Of a DNA stretch of 64,000 nt, positions 33,926 through 42,366 are shown one piece after another; the stretch's first letter is position 1; each line of letters opens with the position of its first letter. The DNA is from Pseudomonas sp. NFACC02 (GTDB lineage Bacteria > Pseudomonadota > Gammaproteobacteria > Pseudomonadales > Pseudomonadaceae). The stretch covers positions 1 through 64,000 of the forward strand of contig NZ_FOEO01000029.1 of assembly GCF_900110765.1 (NCBI RefSeq), read 5' to 3'. Made by a program: the position numbers and the translations under genes. The notes under the pieces are model-generated. The model did not search any database and was not told where the DNA came from. It was given only the letters and a program-made list of their open reading frames with translations.

Positions 33926-34621
33926 ATGACAAACGACGATCGCATCAAACTCGAGGCCAGCTGGAAACAGGCCCTGCGTGAAGAATTCGAAAAGCCCTAC
34001 ATGGGCGAACTGCGCGAGTTCCTGCGCCAGGAACATGCGGCGGGCAAGGAGATCTATCCGCCCGGACCGCTGATCTTCAATGCGCTGAACTCTACGCCGC
34101 TGGACAAGGTCAAGGTGGTCATTCTCGGCCAGGACCCGTACCACGGCCCGAATCAGGCCCATGGCCTGTGCTTCTCGGTACAGCCCGGCGTGCCGGCACC
34201 GCCGTCGTTGGTGAACATCTACAAAGAGCTCAAGCGCGACCTGAACATCGACATCCCCAATCACGGCTACTTGCAGTCATGGGCCGATCAAGGCGTGCTG
34301 ATGCTCAACACCACGCTGACCGTCGAACGTGCCAATGCCGCCTCACACGCGGGGAGAGGCTGGCAGCATTTCACCGATAAAATCATCGAAACCGTCAGCG
34401 CCCATCAACCGCATCTGGTATTCCTGCTGTGGGGCGCCCACGCTCAGAGCAAGAAAAAGCTCATTGACGCGACCAAGCACAAGATCCTCACCTCCGTTCA
34501 TCCCTCGCCGTTGTCGGCTTATAAAGGCTTTCTGGGCTGCGGGCATTTCGGCATGGCCAACAAGTTTCTGGAGCAGAACGGCATTGCACCGATTGACTGG
34601 CGATTGCCTGAACAGGTGTAG
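33926..34621 (+). CDS. ung: Uracil-DNA glycosylase
   Basis: 231 residues from the ATG at 33926, the length of the P. aeruginosa enzyme. Motif GQDPYHG (catalytic Asp), LLWGAHAQ, and the minor-groove loop VHPSPLSAYKGF are intact. It removes uracil from DNA and starts base-excision repair. An upstream TTG at 33905 in the same frame is not needed. Confidence 0.97.
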   Translation: MTNDDRIKLEASWKQALREEFEKPYMGELREFLRQEHAAGKEIYPPGPLIFNALNSTPLDKVKVVILGQDPYHGPNQAHGLCFSVQPGVPAPPSLVNIYKELKRDLNIDIPNHGYLQSWADQGVLMLNTTLTVERANAASHAGRGWQHFTDKIIETVSAHQPHLVFLLWGAHAQSKKKLIDATKHKILTSVHPSPLSAYKGFLGCGHFGMANKFLEQNGIAPIDWRLPEQV

Positions 34622-34639
34622 GTATGCACTGATCGCAGT

Positions 34640-34715
34640 GATCGTTCCCACGTTCGGCGTGGTAACGCCTTGATTGACGCTCCGCGTCAACGGACGCTGA
34701 GCGTGGGAACGGTCA
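34640..34715. repeat. Intergenic inverted repeat, GATCGTTCCCACG type
   Basis: GATCGTTCCCACG (from 34640) faces CGTGGGAACGGTC, and an inner stem TTGACGC/GCGTCAA lies in the middle. It is a shorter relative of the element at 56778-56886. It sits between ung and abrB, convergent genes, where it may also act as a transcription block. Confidence 0.75.
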
Positions 34716-34726
34716 TGACAAGAAGA

Positions 34727-35761
34727 TCACACCGCCGACTGCCGGTTCCAGTACCTGAACAACGGCTCGGCCAAAAACAGCACGAACAACAATCGCATCA
34801 CCTGCATCGCGGTGACCAGTGGCACCGACAGTTGGAGCACTTCGGCCGTGAGGCTCATTTCCGCGATGCCGCCGGGCATCATACCCAGGGTCAACGAGCG
34901 CAGGTCCAGATGGGTCGCGGTGCTCAATGCCAACGCACACAGCGCCGCGATGCTCATGGTCAGCGCCGTCCCGACCAGCGTCCGTCCTATAAAAGAAGGT
35001 GCGCGACGGAAGAACGCGCGGTTGAAGTGACACCCCAGACCGCTGCCGATCAACCATTGCCCTAGTTGGCTACCGCCATTCGGCAGGCCGATGTGCAGGT
35101 CGAAACTGACACTGATCACCCCGCTCACCAGCAGTGGCCCGAACAGCCAGGGATTGGGCTGCTTCATGCGCTGCCACAGCCAGGCGACCAAGGCACCCAG
35201 CGGAAACAGCAACGCAAGCCACGTCCAGTCGACAATCGTGGCGTGAGACGGCGGGGCGCCATTGCCCATCAGGTATTTGAAAATCGCCGGAACGCACAGG
35301 ACAACGGCCAGCACGCGCAGACTTTGACCGGCCGCCACATTGCTCAGGACCGCGCCATTGCGTGCACCGAGATTGACCATCTCGCCCGACCCGCCAGGCA
35401 TGCTGGAAAAGAACGCCGTGGCGCGGTCTTCGCCCGTGCGCAGCATCAACCACACGCCCACCACGCTGGACACGCTGGTCACCAGCGCACCGACGAAGAT
35501 CAGGCCGAAATGGGAGAGAACTTGTTCGATGACGACAGGGGTGAAGTGCAGGCCGATCCCGATGCCGACCACCCATTGGCCGCATTTGCGGCCGCCGGGG
35601 ATTTCAGCCAACTGCCACGGGGTCAGGCAGCGGACCAGGATGATCGCGAGCAACGAGCCGACCATCCAGGGCAACGGCCAGCCGACCTGGCTGGCGAGAT
35701 AACCTCCCAGCAGGCCGACCAGCGGCGTTCCCCACCACGTTCTGAAGGGCCTATCAGACAT
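34727..35761 (-). CDS. abrB: AbrB-family membrane protein, probable transporter
   Basis: 344 residues in about ten membrane helices, in two repeats of an AbrB-type half: LPGGSGEM-like MPGGSGEMVNLGARNG in the first, MMPGGIAEMSLTAEVL in the second. Such proteins were once labelled ammonia monooxygenase regulators. This one starts 8 nt inside the tctA stop region, so it is translationally linked to the tricarboxylate transporter. Whether it adds an export or regulatory function to TctCBA is unknown. Confidence 0.8.
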   Translation of the reverse strand: MSDRPFRTWWGTPLVGLLGGYLASQVGWPLPWMVGSLLAIILVRCLTPWQLAEIPGGRKCGQWVVGIGIGLHFTPVVIEQVLSHFGLIFVGALVTSVSSVVGVWLMLRTGEDRATAFFSSMPGGSGEMVNLGARNGAVLSNVAAGQSLRVLAVVLCVPAIFKYLMGNGAPPSHATIVDWTWLALLFPLGALVAWLWQRMKQPNPWLFGPLLVSGVISVSFDLHIGLPNGGSQLGQWLIGSGLGCHFNRAFFRRAPSFIGRTLVGTALTMSIAALCALALSTATHLDLRSLTLGMMPGGIAEMSLTAEVLQLSVPLVTAMQVMRLLFVLFLAEPLFRYWNRQSAV

Positions 35762-37265
35762 CGGCCAGCGCGCGACGTTGCGAACGCTTGCGCCAGATGC
35801 GCAGCAGCGGGAACGCCAGCATGATCACGGTCAGCAACCATACACCCAGGGTGATCGGACTCGACCAGAGAATTTCCAGCGAACCGTTAGAGATCGACAG
35901 CGCCCGACGCAGGTTCTGTTCCATCAATCCGCCGAGGATGAACCCCAGCAGGATCGGCGACAACGGGAAATCCAGTTTGCGCAGGATGTAACCGAAGATG
36001 CCGATGCCGACCATCAGAAACAGGTCGAAGGTGGTGGCGTGAACCGCGTAGACGCCGATCCCGGTAATGATCGCGATCACCGGCACCAGCGCCCAGTTCG
36101 GTACGGCGAGAATGCGAGTGAACACACGGATCATTGGAATGTTCAGGATCACCAGCATGACGTTGGCGACGAACAGCGATGCGATCAGACCCCAGACCAG
36201 ATCGGGTTGTTGCTGGAACAGCAACGGGCCCGGCGTGATGTTGTACAGCGACAGTGCGCCGATCATCACGGCCGTGGTGCCCGAACCCGGTACGCCGAGG
36301 GTCAGCATCGGCACCAGTGCGCCACAGGCTGCGCCACCGATGGCGGTTTCAGGGGCAGCCAGGCCGCGCATGTCACCTTGTCCGAACTTGCCGCTTTTAC
36401 CTGCGATACGTTTCTCGGTCATGTACGCCACGGCGCTGGCCAGCGTGGCGCCAGCACCCGGCAACACGCCCATGATGAAGCCCATCACCCCGCAACGCAG
36501 GTTGACGACGAACACCGCGGCAGCTTCCTTGACGTTGAACATCATGCGGCCGGTCGCCTTGACCGCTTCCTGACCGTGATGGGTCTTTTCCAGCAACAGC
36601 AAGATTTCGCTGATCGAGAAAAGGCCCAACACCAACACCACGAACTGGATGCCGTCTGCCAAGTGAATGTTGTCGCCGGTAAAACGGTAGACGCCGCTGT
36701 TGGCGTCGATGCCGATGCTCGACAAAAAAAGTCCGATCAATGCTGCAACGAACGTCTTCAGCGGGCGATCGCCGGCCATGCCGCCCAGGCAGACAATGGC
36801 GAAGACCATCAACACGAAATATTCCGCAGGGCCAAAAGCAATCGCCCATTTCGCCAGCAATGGCGCAAATAGCACCATGCCGCAGGTCGCAATCAGCGCA
36901 CCGATGAACGAACTCCACGCGGACAGTGACAGCGCGACGCCTGCCAGGCCTTGGCGGGCCATGGGGTAACCGTCCAGCGTGGTCATGACGGTTGACGCTT
37001 CACCCGGAATATTGAGCAGAATCGAGCTGATACGCCCGCCGTACTCGCAACCCAGATACACGGCTGCCAGCAGAATCAATGCCGACTCGGGCGGAAGGCC
37101 CAGAGCGAAGGCGATGGGGATTAGCAGCGCCACGCCGTTGATCGGACCCAGGCCCGGCAGCAGGCCGACGATGGTGCCGATCAGCGTGCCAGAAAGCGCA
37201 GTGACCAGGTTGTACGGGGTCAGCGCGACGCCGAAGCCCTGGCCGAGATAGCCGAGAGTATCCAT
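35754..37265 (-). CDS. tctA: Tripartite tricarboxylate transporter, large membrane subunit
   Basis: 503 residues from the ATG at 37265 (GGAGAACTGAT ribosome site inside the tctB stop region). About 12 membrane helices. Family signatures: GLLPGLGPINGVALLIP, YLGCEYGGRISSILLNIPGE, GVLPGAGATLASAVAYMTEKR (in part) and GVPGSGTTAVMIGAL. With TctB and TctC it imports citrate or related tricarboxylates using an ion gradient. Confidence 0.93.
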   Translation of the reverse strand: MDTLGYLGQGFGVALTPYNLVTALSGTLIGTIVGLLPGLGPINGVALLIPIAFALGLPPESALILLAAVYLGCEYGGRISSILLNIPGEASTVMTTLDGYPMARQGLAGVALSLSAWSSFIGALIATCGMVLFAPLLAKWAIAFGPAEYFVLMVFAIVCLGGMAGDRPLKTFVAALIGLFLSSIGIDANSGVYRFTGDNIHLADGIQFVVLVLGLFSISEILLLLEKTHHGQEAVKATGRMMFNVKEAAAVFVVNLRCGVMGFIMGVLPGAGATLASAVAYMTEKRIAGKSGKFGQGDMRGLAAPETAIGGAACGALVPMLTLGVPGSGTTAVMIGALSLYNITPGPLLFQQQPDLVWGLIASLFVANVMLVILNIPMIRVFTRILAVPNWALVPVIAIITGIGVYAVHATTFDLFLMVGIGIFGYILRKLDFPLSPILLGFILGGLMEQNLRRALSISNGSLEILWSSPITLGVWLLTVIMLAFPLLRIWRKRSQRRALADV

Positions 37266-37266
37266 A

Positions 37267-37725
37267 TCAGTTCTCCAGAACGTCGAGCAGGCCGAGGGGC
37301 AGGGGCACATCCATCACTTTGTCGAAGAGCAGATACAGGCCGATGCTCATCAACGTGATGATGATGACGCTGGGCACCCAGCGACCGCCGTACAGGCGCG
37401 CCATGGGAATGCCGACCAGCATGCTGCTCAGCACGAAACCCAACGGTTCGAACAGGCCTGCAAAGATCAACAGCAAACCAGTGCACACGGCGATCTTGAT
37501 CAGCGTCGGACGATCCAGGGGGGGCTCGTCTTCGGAGTGCTTGATCGGCGTGGGGCGAAACAGCATGTACAGCAGCGAAAGGCCCATCAGCCCCAGCATC
37601 AGCAAAGGAAAGGCGCGCGGCCCGACAGGTTCGTAGGAAAAAGGTGCCTGATAAGGCCAAGCCATCAGCGCCAGGCCGATACAGGCCAACAGCAGCACGA
37701 AGGCGAAAATGCGTTGCAAGACCAT
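37267..37725 (-). CDS. tctB: Tripartite tricarboxylate transporter, small membrane subunit
   Basis: 152 residues from the ATG at 37725 (GGGAGC upstream). Four membrane helices, with the PVGPRAFPLLM motif after the first one and EPLGFVLSSMLV in the second half, as usual for TctB. It ends one base before the tctA start. Confidence 0.88.
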   Translation of the reverse strand: MVLQRIFAFVLLLACIGLALMAWPYQAPFSYEPVGPRAFPLLMLGLMGLSLLYMLFRPTPIKHSEDEPPLDRPTLIKIAVCTGLLLIFAGLFEPLGFVLSSMLVGIPMARLYGGRWVPSVIIITLMSIGLYLLFDKVMDVPLPLGLLDVLEN

Positions 37726-37736
37726 GGAAAGCTCCC

Positions 37737-37765
37737 GGGTGGCGCCACCGCGCAGGCGGCGCACC
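37737..37765 (-). other. Intercistronic hairpin between tctC and tctB
   Basis: The 79-nt gap after tctC holds an imperfect GC-rich stem-loop (minus strand GGGTGCGCCGCC...GGTGGCGCCACCC). Its position suggests that it protects or partly terminates the tctC message, which would raise the binding protein relative to the membrane subunits. Confidence 0.45.
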
Positions 37766-37804
37766 CTCACGTCAGTCAATCGAGAACCACTCAGGGCAGT
37801 TCAA

Positions 37805-38785
37805 TCACTGAATCAGGCCGAATTCCTTGGCCAGCACTTTGTATTCACCCACGCGGGTCTTCACGTACTTGTCCAGCTCGTCACCGGTCATGGCGAACGG
37901 GAACAGCTCGCGCTGGTCACGCAGCTTGGCGAAGTCTTCCGATGCCAGCAGCTTGTCGAACGCCGCTTTCCACCAGTTGTACTCCTCGTCGGTCACCTTC
38001 GGGCCGAGGTAGAAGCCACGGACCACAGGCCAGACGATGTCGTAGCCTTGCTCCCGGGCGGTGGGGATATTCTTCATTTCCGGCTCGTCCAGACGTTGTT
38101 CGGAGAACACCGCCAGCAGGCGCATGTCGCCACTGAGAATGTGCGGCATGGAGTCGGAGATGTCGGTGGAGCCGACCTGAATGTGGCCGCCCAGCAACGC
38201 AGTGGCGATTTCACCGCCGCCTTCGAGCGCGACATAGCGCAAGTCGCGCGGGTTGATACCAGCGGCCTTGGCGATCAGCGCGGTTTGCATCCAGTCCTGA
38301 CTGCCGACGGTGCCGCCGGAACCGATGACCACTTTGCTTGGGTCGGCTTTCAGCGCTTTGACCAGATCGTCCAGGCTCTTGTAGGGCGAATCCGCCTTGA
38401 CCGCGATGGCGCCATAACTGGTACCGACCGCCGCCAGCCAGCGCACGGCGTTTTCGTCGAAACGACCGAACTTGCCTTGCGCCAGGTTCAGCAGCGAACC
38501 GCTGGACCACGCTACCAGCGTGCCTGCATCAGCAGGGCGCTGAGCGACTACGGCGTTGTAGGCGACGGCACCTACGCCACCCGGCATGTAGGTCACGCGC
38601 ATTGGCTTGGTCAGAATTTTCTCGTTGACCAGCGCGCTTTGTGCCAGTTTGCACGTGAGGTCAAAACCACCCCCCGGCGACGCCGGTGCGATGCATTCAG
38701 GACGATTGGGCTCGGCCGCCCACAGTTGAGTGGCTACCAGCATGCAGCTGGCGGCGACGCTGATACGGCGCAACGATAGGTTCAT
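37805..38785 (-). CDS. tctC: Tricarboxylate-binding periplasmic protein
   Basis: 326 residues with a signal peptide (~1-23, ...ATQLWA). The TctC/Bug pattern is present: PASPGGGFDLTC, VTYMPGGVGAVAYN (in part), IAVKADSPYKSLDDL, IGSGGTVGSQDWMQ, GSTDISDS. It would deliver citrate-type ligands to TctAB. First gene of tctCBA-abrB, divergent from tctDE, with no outer-membrane porin gene (opdH) alongside. Confidence 0.92.
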   Translation of the reverse strand: MNLSLRRISVAASCMLVATQLWAAEPNRPECIAPASPGGGFDLTCKLAQSALVNEKILTKPMRVTYMPGGVGAVAYNAVVAQRPADAGTLVAWSSGSLLNLAQGKFGRFDENAVRWLAAVGTSYGAIAVKADSPYKSLDDLVKALKADPSKVVIGSGGTVGSQDWMQTALIAKAAGINPRDLRYVALEGGGEIATALLGGHIQVGSTDISDSMPHILSGDMRLLAVFSEQRLDEPEMKNIPTAREQGYDIVWPVVRGFYLGPKVTDEEYNWWKAAFDKLLASEDFAKLRDQRELFPFAMTGDELDKYVKTRVGEYKVLAKEFGLIQ

Positions 38786-39116
38786 GGTCAGTCTCCGACG
38801 GAGTTGTTGTTTTTGGATGCGTTCAGATGGGGCTGGTGGTCGATCAGGCTGTGATTCGCTAGCGTCGTAAACGCACAGGAATCAGGGGCGAGGACGTGAC
38901 GATGCACTGCGCAACAATATCGCGAAGTGTACTCAAAACAGCATGGGGTTCAGACGGCGCCGTGGCCGAGGATTGCAGTGAGATCATCACCGATAACTCC
39001 GATATTGTTTTTATTGTTGAAAACGCATCGAGGCGTTTTTCGTCACGACCCGGGTGTCACGGGTGGCGCAATGCTGGCAACCGTAACAAGTCGTAACCAG
39101 ATCCTAATCGGCGAAG
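38786..39116. promoter_or_regulatory. Divergent tctC/tctD control region
   Basis: No gene. Apart from the CA motif near tctC, I see a 10-bp direct repeat CGTAACAAGT/CGTAACCAGA (about 39081-39100) directly before the 11-bp repeat array at 39117-39160. No promoter box stood out clearly. Confidence 0.35.
38804..38811 (-). promoter_or_regulatory. Crc/Hfq (CA) motif in the tctC leader
   Basis: Minus strand AACAACAA, a perfect AAnAAnAA, about 20 nt before the tctC start codon. This is the usual place and sequence for Hfq/Crc catabolite repression in Pseudomonas. Confidence 0.5.
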
Positions 39117-39160
39117 CTTTCATCAACCTTTCAACTACCTTTCAAGAAGCTTTCGCCAGA
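39117..39160 (+). promoter_or_regulatory. Four 11-bp direct repeats, probable TctD operator
   Basis: CTTTCATCAAC, CTTTCAACTAC, CTTTCAAGAAG and CTTTCGCCAGA follow each other without gaps. An 11-bp period places CTTTC on one face of the helix, the usual layout for OmpR/PhoB-family dimers. The tctD gene starts 104 nt downstream. Confidence 0.6.
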
Positions 39161-39264
39161 AAGTGGCGCGTCTTGCGGCAGTGTTTGACGTTTTTGAGGC
39201 CTTCACAGGAGGCGGCGCGCCTGTAAACTCCGCCTCCACCAAACGTCTCAATCGGGAGAAGCCG

Positions 39265-39936
39265 ATGCGTGTTTTGCTCGTCGAAGACCATCTGCAACTG
39301 GCTGAAAGCGTCGCGCTGGCGCTCAAGGGCAGCGGGCTGACCGTGGACGTTCTGCATGACGGGGTGGCGGCTGATCTTGCCTTGGGCAGCGAAGAGTATG
39401 CGGTGGCGATCCTGGATGTCGGCCTGCCGCGCATGGACGGCTTCGAAGTGCTGGCACGCTTGCGCGGCCGGGGCAAGAACATCCCGGTGTTGATGCTGAC
39501 CGCCCGCAGCGACGTCAAGGATCGGGTACACGGTCTGAATCTTGGAGCCGATGATTATCTGGCCAAACCCTTCGAGTTGTCGGAGCTGGAAGCGCGGGTC
39601 AAGGCGCTGTTGCGACGCAGCGTATTGGGCGGCGAACGGCAGCAGCGTTGTGGCGTGCTGGTGTATGACCTCGATACCCGGCGTTTCACGCTGGCCGACG
39701 AGGTGCTGACGCTGACCTCTCGCGAGCAGTCGGTGCTCGAAGCAATGATCGCCCGTCCCGGTCGGGTGATGAGCAAGGAGCAACTGGCGGCGCAGGTGTT
39801 CGGGCTGGACGAAGACGCCAGCGCCGACGCCATCGAAATCTACGTCCACCGTTTGCGCAAGAAGCTCGACGGCCATCCGGTGGGTATCGTGACCTTCCGT
39901 GGTCTGGGCTATTTGCTGGAAAGCCGGGATGCTTAA
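39265..39936 (+). CDS. tctD: OmpR-family response regulator for tricarboxylate transport
   Basis: 223 residues from the ATG at 39265 (GGGAG 6 nt upstream). Receiver domain 1-~115: LLVEDH, phosphoacceptor Asp in ILDVGLPRMDG, MLTARS and AKPF. Winged-helix DNA-binding domain ~125-220: LTLTSREQSVLEAMIARPGR (in part), EIYVHRLRKKL and TFRGLGYLL. It overlaps tctE by 8 nt. It should switch on the divergent tctCBA operon in response to external tricarboxylates. Confidence 0.92.
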   Translation: MRVLLVEDHLQLAESVALALKGSGLTVDVLHDGVAADLALGSEEYAVAILDVGLPRMDGFEVLARLRGRGKNIPVLMLTARSDVKDRVHGLNLGADDYLAKPFELSELEARVKALLRRSVLGGERQQRCGVLVYDLDTRRFTLADEVLTLTSREQSVLEAMIARPGRVMSKEQLAAQVFGLDEDASADAIEIYVHRLRKKLDGHPVGIVTFRGLGYLLESRDA

Positions 39937-41338
39937 TCCGTTCCCCGCTGCGGAAAACAGCCTGCGCTGGCGCCTGCTGTGGAACCTGGGATTGCTGCTG
40001 GTCGTGTTGATGATCGCCAGCGGCATGAGCGCCTACTGGAACGGTCGCGAAGCAGCGGACACCGCCTATGACCGCACGCTTCTGGCCTCGGCGCGGACCA
40101 TCGCGGCCGGATTGTCCGAGCGTGACGGCACCCTCAGCGCCGACGTGCCCTACGTGGCCCTTGATACCTTTGCCTATGACAGCGCTGGCCGGATTTATTA
40201 CCAGGTCAATGACATCAATCAGAAGCTGATCTCGGGTTACGAAAATCTCCCCGGGCCGCCTCCCGGCACGCCGCGCACCGATGCTTACCCGGCGCTGGCC
40301 AAGTTCTACAGCGCGCGCTATCAGGGCCAGGATGTGCGGGTCGTCAGCCTGCTCAAAGCGGTGAGCGAGCCGAACATGAATGGCATGGCCGAAATCCGCG
40401 TGGCCGAGACCGAGGAGCAGCGGGTGAGCATGGCGCGAGGCTTGATGGCCGATACGCTGTTACGTCTGGGCATGCTCGGCAGTGGCGCGTTGCTGCTGGT
40501 GTGGTTTACCGTCAGCGCCGCACTGCGACCGCTGGATCGCTTGCGCACGGCGGTAGAGGAGCGCGAGCCTGACGATCTACGTTCGTTGCCCATGGTCGAG
40601 GTGCAGCATGAACTGCGGCCGCTGGTCATTTCGCTCAACCACTTCACCGAGCGCCTGCGCATGCAGTTCGAACGTCAGGCCCAGTTCATCGCCGATGCCG
40701 CTCACGAACTGCGCACGCCACTGGCCGCGCTCAAGGCACGGGTCGAATTGGGGTTACGTGACCAGGAGCCGGCGGCCTGGCGCAGCACGCTGGAAAGCGC
40801 GGCCATTGGGACAGATAAGCTCACGCATCTGGCCAATCAATTGCTGTCGCTGGCGCGTATCGAAAACGGTGCTCGGGCGATTGCTGAAGGCGGGGCGCAG
40901 TTGCTGGACCTCAGCCAACTGGCGCGGGAGTTAGGCATGGCGATGGCGCCGCTTGCCCATGCCCGCGGCGTGGCCCTGGCGCTGGAAGCCGATCAGCCGG
41001 TCTGGATGCGCGGTGAGCCAACCTTGCTCAACGAACTGCTGAGCAACCTCGTGGACAACGCCCTCGCACACACGCCATCTGGTGGCAATGTGGTGCTAAG
41101 GGTGCATTCGCCCTGCGTGCTTGAAGTCGAGGATGACGGCCCGGGCATTCCACTCCACGAGCGCGATCGCGTGTTTGAGCGTTTCTACCGGCGCAACCAG
41201 CAGAGCACCGGTTCGGGGCTCGGCCTCGCAATAGTCGGCGAAATCTGCCGCGCGCACTTGGCGAAGATCACCCTGCATGACGGGGCAGAGCGCGGTCTGA
41301 AGGTTCGAGTGACCTTCCCGGCTGTCACTCCATCGTAG
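39929..41338 (+). CDS. tctE: Sensor histidine kinase for tricarboxylates
   Basis: 469 residues from the ATG at 39929, which overlaps the tctD stop. Two membrane helices (~15-35 and ~167-190) enclose a ~130-residue periplasmic sensor of the 2CSK_N type (DTAYDRTLLASARTIAAGL). HAMP-like linker, then H-box DAAHELRTPLAAL, N-box LLSNLVDNALAHTP, G1 VEDDGPGIP, F-box RFYRR and G2 GSGLGLAIV. The partner is TctD. Confidence 0.92.
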   Translation: MLNPFPAAENSLRWRLLWNLGLLLVVLMIASGMSAYWNGREAADTAYDRTLLASARTIAAGLSERDGTLSADVPYVALDTFAYDSAGRIYYQVNDINQKLISGYENLPGPPPGTPRTDAYPALAKFYSARYQGQDVRVVSLLKAVSEPNMNGMAEIRVAETEEQRVSMARGLMADTLLRLGMLGSGALLLVWFTVSAALRPLDRLRTAVEEREPDDLRSLPMVEVQHELRPLVISLNHFTERLRMQFERQAQFIADAAHELRTPLAALKARVELGLRDQEPAAWRSTLESAAIGTDKLTHLANQLLSLARIENGARAIAEGGAQLLDLSQLARELGMAMAPLAHARGVALALEADQPVWMRGEPTLLNELLSNLVDNALAHTPSGGNVVLRVHSPCVLEVEDDGPGIPLHERDRVFERFYRRNQQSTGSGLGLAIVGEICRAHLAKITLHDGAERGLKVRVTFPAVTPS

Positions 41339-41444
41339 GTGCTTGCAGCAGAAATGCAGTGGGTCAGCGGCATCGCTGGTGACTGACACACCCCATTGGT
41401 ACGGGGCCGCGCCTTTCAGGCTCACTACGGCGGGCAGCGATGAG

Positions 41445-42266
41445 TCAGTACAGCAACGTCATTGCTTCATTCATTTCGTTGATCAGCGCGCCATCGGCCA
41501 TGTTCAGCCCCAACTGGTTGACGGCAGGCATCGCCATAACGTCCAGATTCGGATAAGGCCGTCCGGTCGCCTCATGGACGTGCACGGTCGCGACTTGCAC
41601 CAGGTCAACGTAATCGGCCTGAGTGGAGACCCGTGCGAAGTTCTGAAACTGTTTCGGCACGATCGCCAGCGCTTCTGGAAAGTCCCAAGAGCGTAGCAAC
41701 CGTTCGCCGATGATCGGGTGAATGCGTTCGATCACATGGTTCAGGCTCACCGGGTCGGCCAGCAATTCGAAGTTGTCTTCGGCGTAGGTCAGGATCGGCA
41801 GTACGCCAATCAGATGAATCAGGCCGGCCAGCGTGGCCTTGTCGGCTTTCAGGTGGGTGCGCTTCATACTGAGCGCGCTGCTGACGCCGGCAACCTGCAG
41901 GCTCAGTTTCCAGATGTCACGCATCTTGGACTCGACGACTCCGGACTTGGCGTGAAACATCTGTTCCACCACCAGACCGATGGCCAGGTTACAGCTGTAA
42001 TTCACGCCCAGGCGGCGAACGGCGGTCAGCACGTCACTGACTTCGAAGTTGGGCCGCAGCAACGGGCTGTTCACCACCTTGATCAGGCGGGCGGAGAGGG
42101 CGGTGTCACTGCCAATGACTTTGCTGAGGGCTGCGATGGTGATTTCCGAATCTTCCGCAGCCAGACGGATTTTCATTGCCACTTCCGGCAGCGTCGGCAA
42201 GAACAAGGCGTCTCTGTCGATCGCCTTGATCAGGTCCCTCTGCACCTCGTCAGCCATACTGCTCAT
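41445..42266 (-). CDS. HDOD-domain signalling protein
   Basis: 273 residues from the ATG at 42266 (AGGGA upstream). A single HDOD domain covers most of the chain (LPTLPEVAMKIRLAAED..., then VIGSDTALSARLIKVVNSPLLRP, AVRRLGVNYSCNLAIGL; each read in part). HDOD proteins are non-catalytic relatives of HD phosphodiesterases found in signalling networks. No EAL, GGDEF or receiver domain is attached. Its partner is unknown. Confidence 0.82.
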   Translation of the reverse strand: MSSMADEVQRDLIKAIDRDALFLPTLPEVAMKIRLAAEDSEITIAALSKVIGSDTALSARLIKVVNSPLLRPNFEVSDVLTAVRRLGVNYSCNLAIGLVVEQMFHAKSGVVESKMRDIWKLSLQVAGVSSALSMKRTHLKADKATLAGLIHLIGVLPILTYAEDNFELLADPVSLNHVIERIHPIIGERLLRSWDFPEALAIVPKQFQNFARVSTQADYVDLVQVATVHVHEATGRPYPNLDVMAMPAVNQLGLNMADGALINEMNEAMTLLY

Positions 42267-42366
42267 GTCGGATCCCTGGATGGTGCATTTCGGCCAACGC
42301 CCCCGGCCACGTTGTGGCGGGAGCACAACCCACTGCGCTGACGTGCGGCTCTTTCATTCAAGCGGG

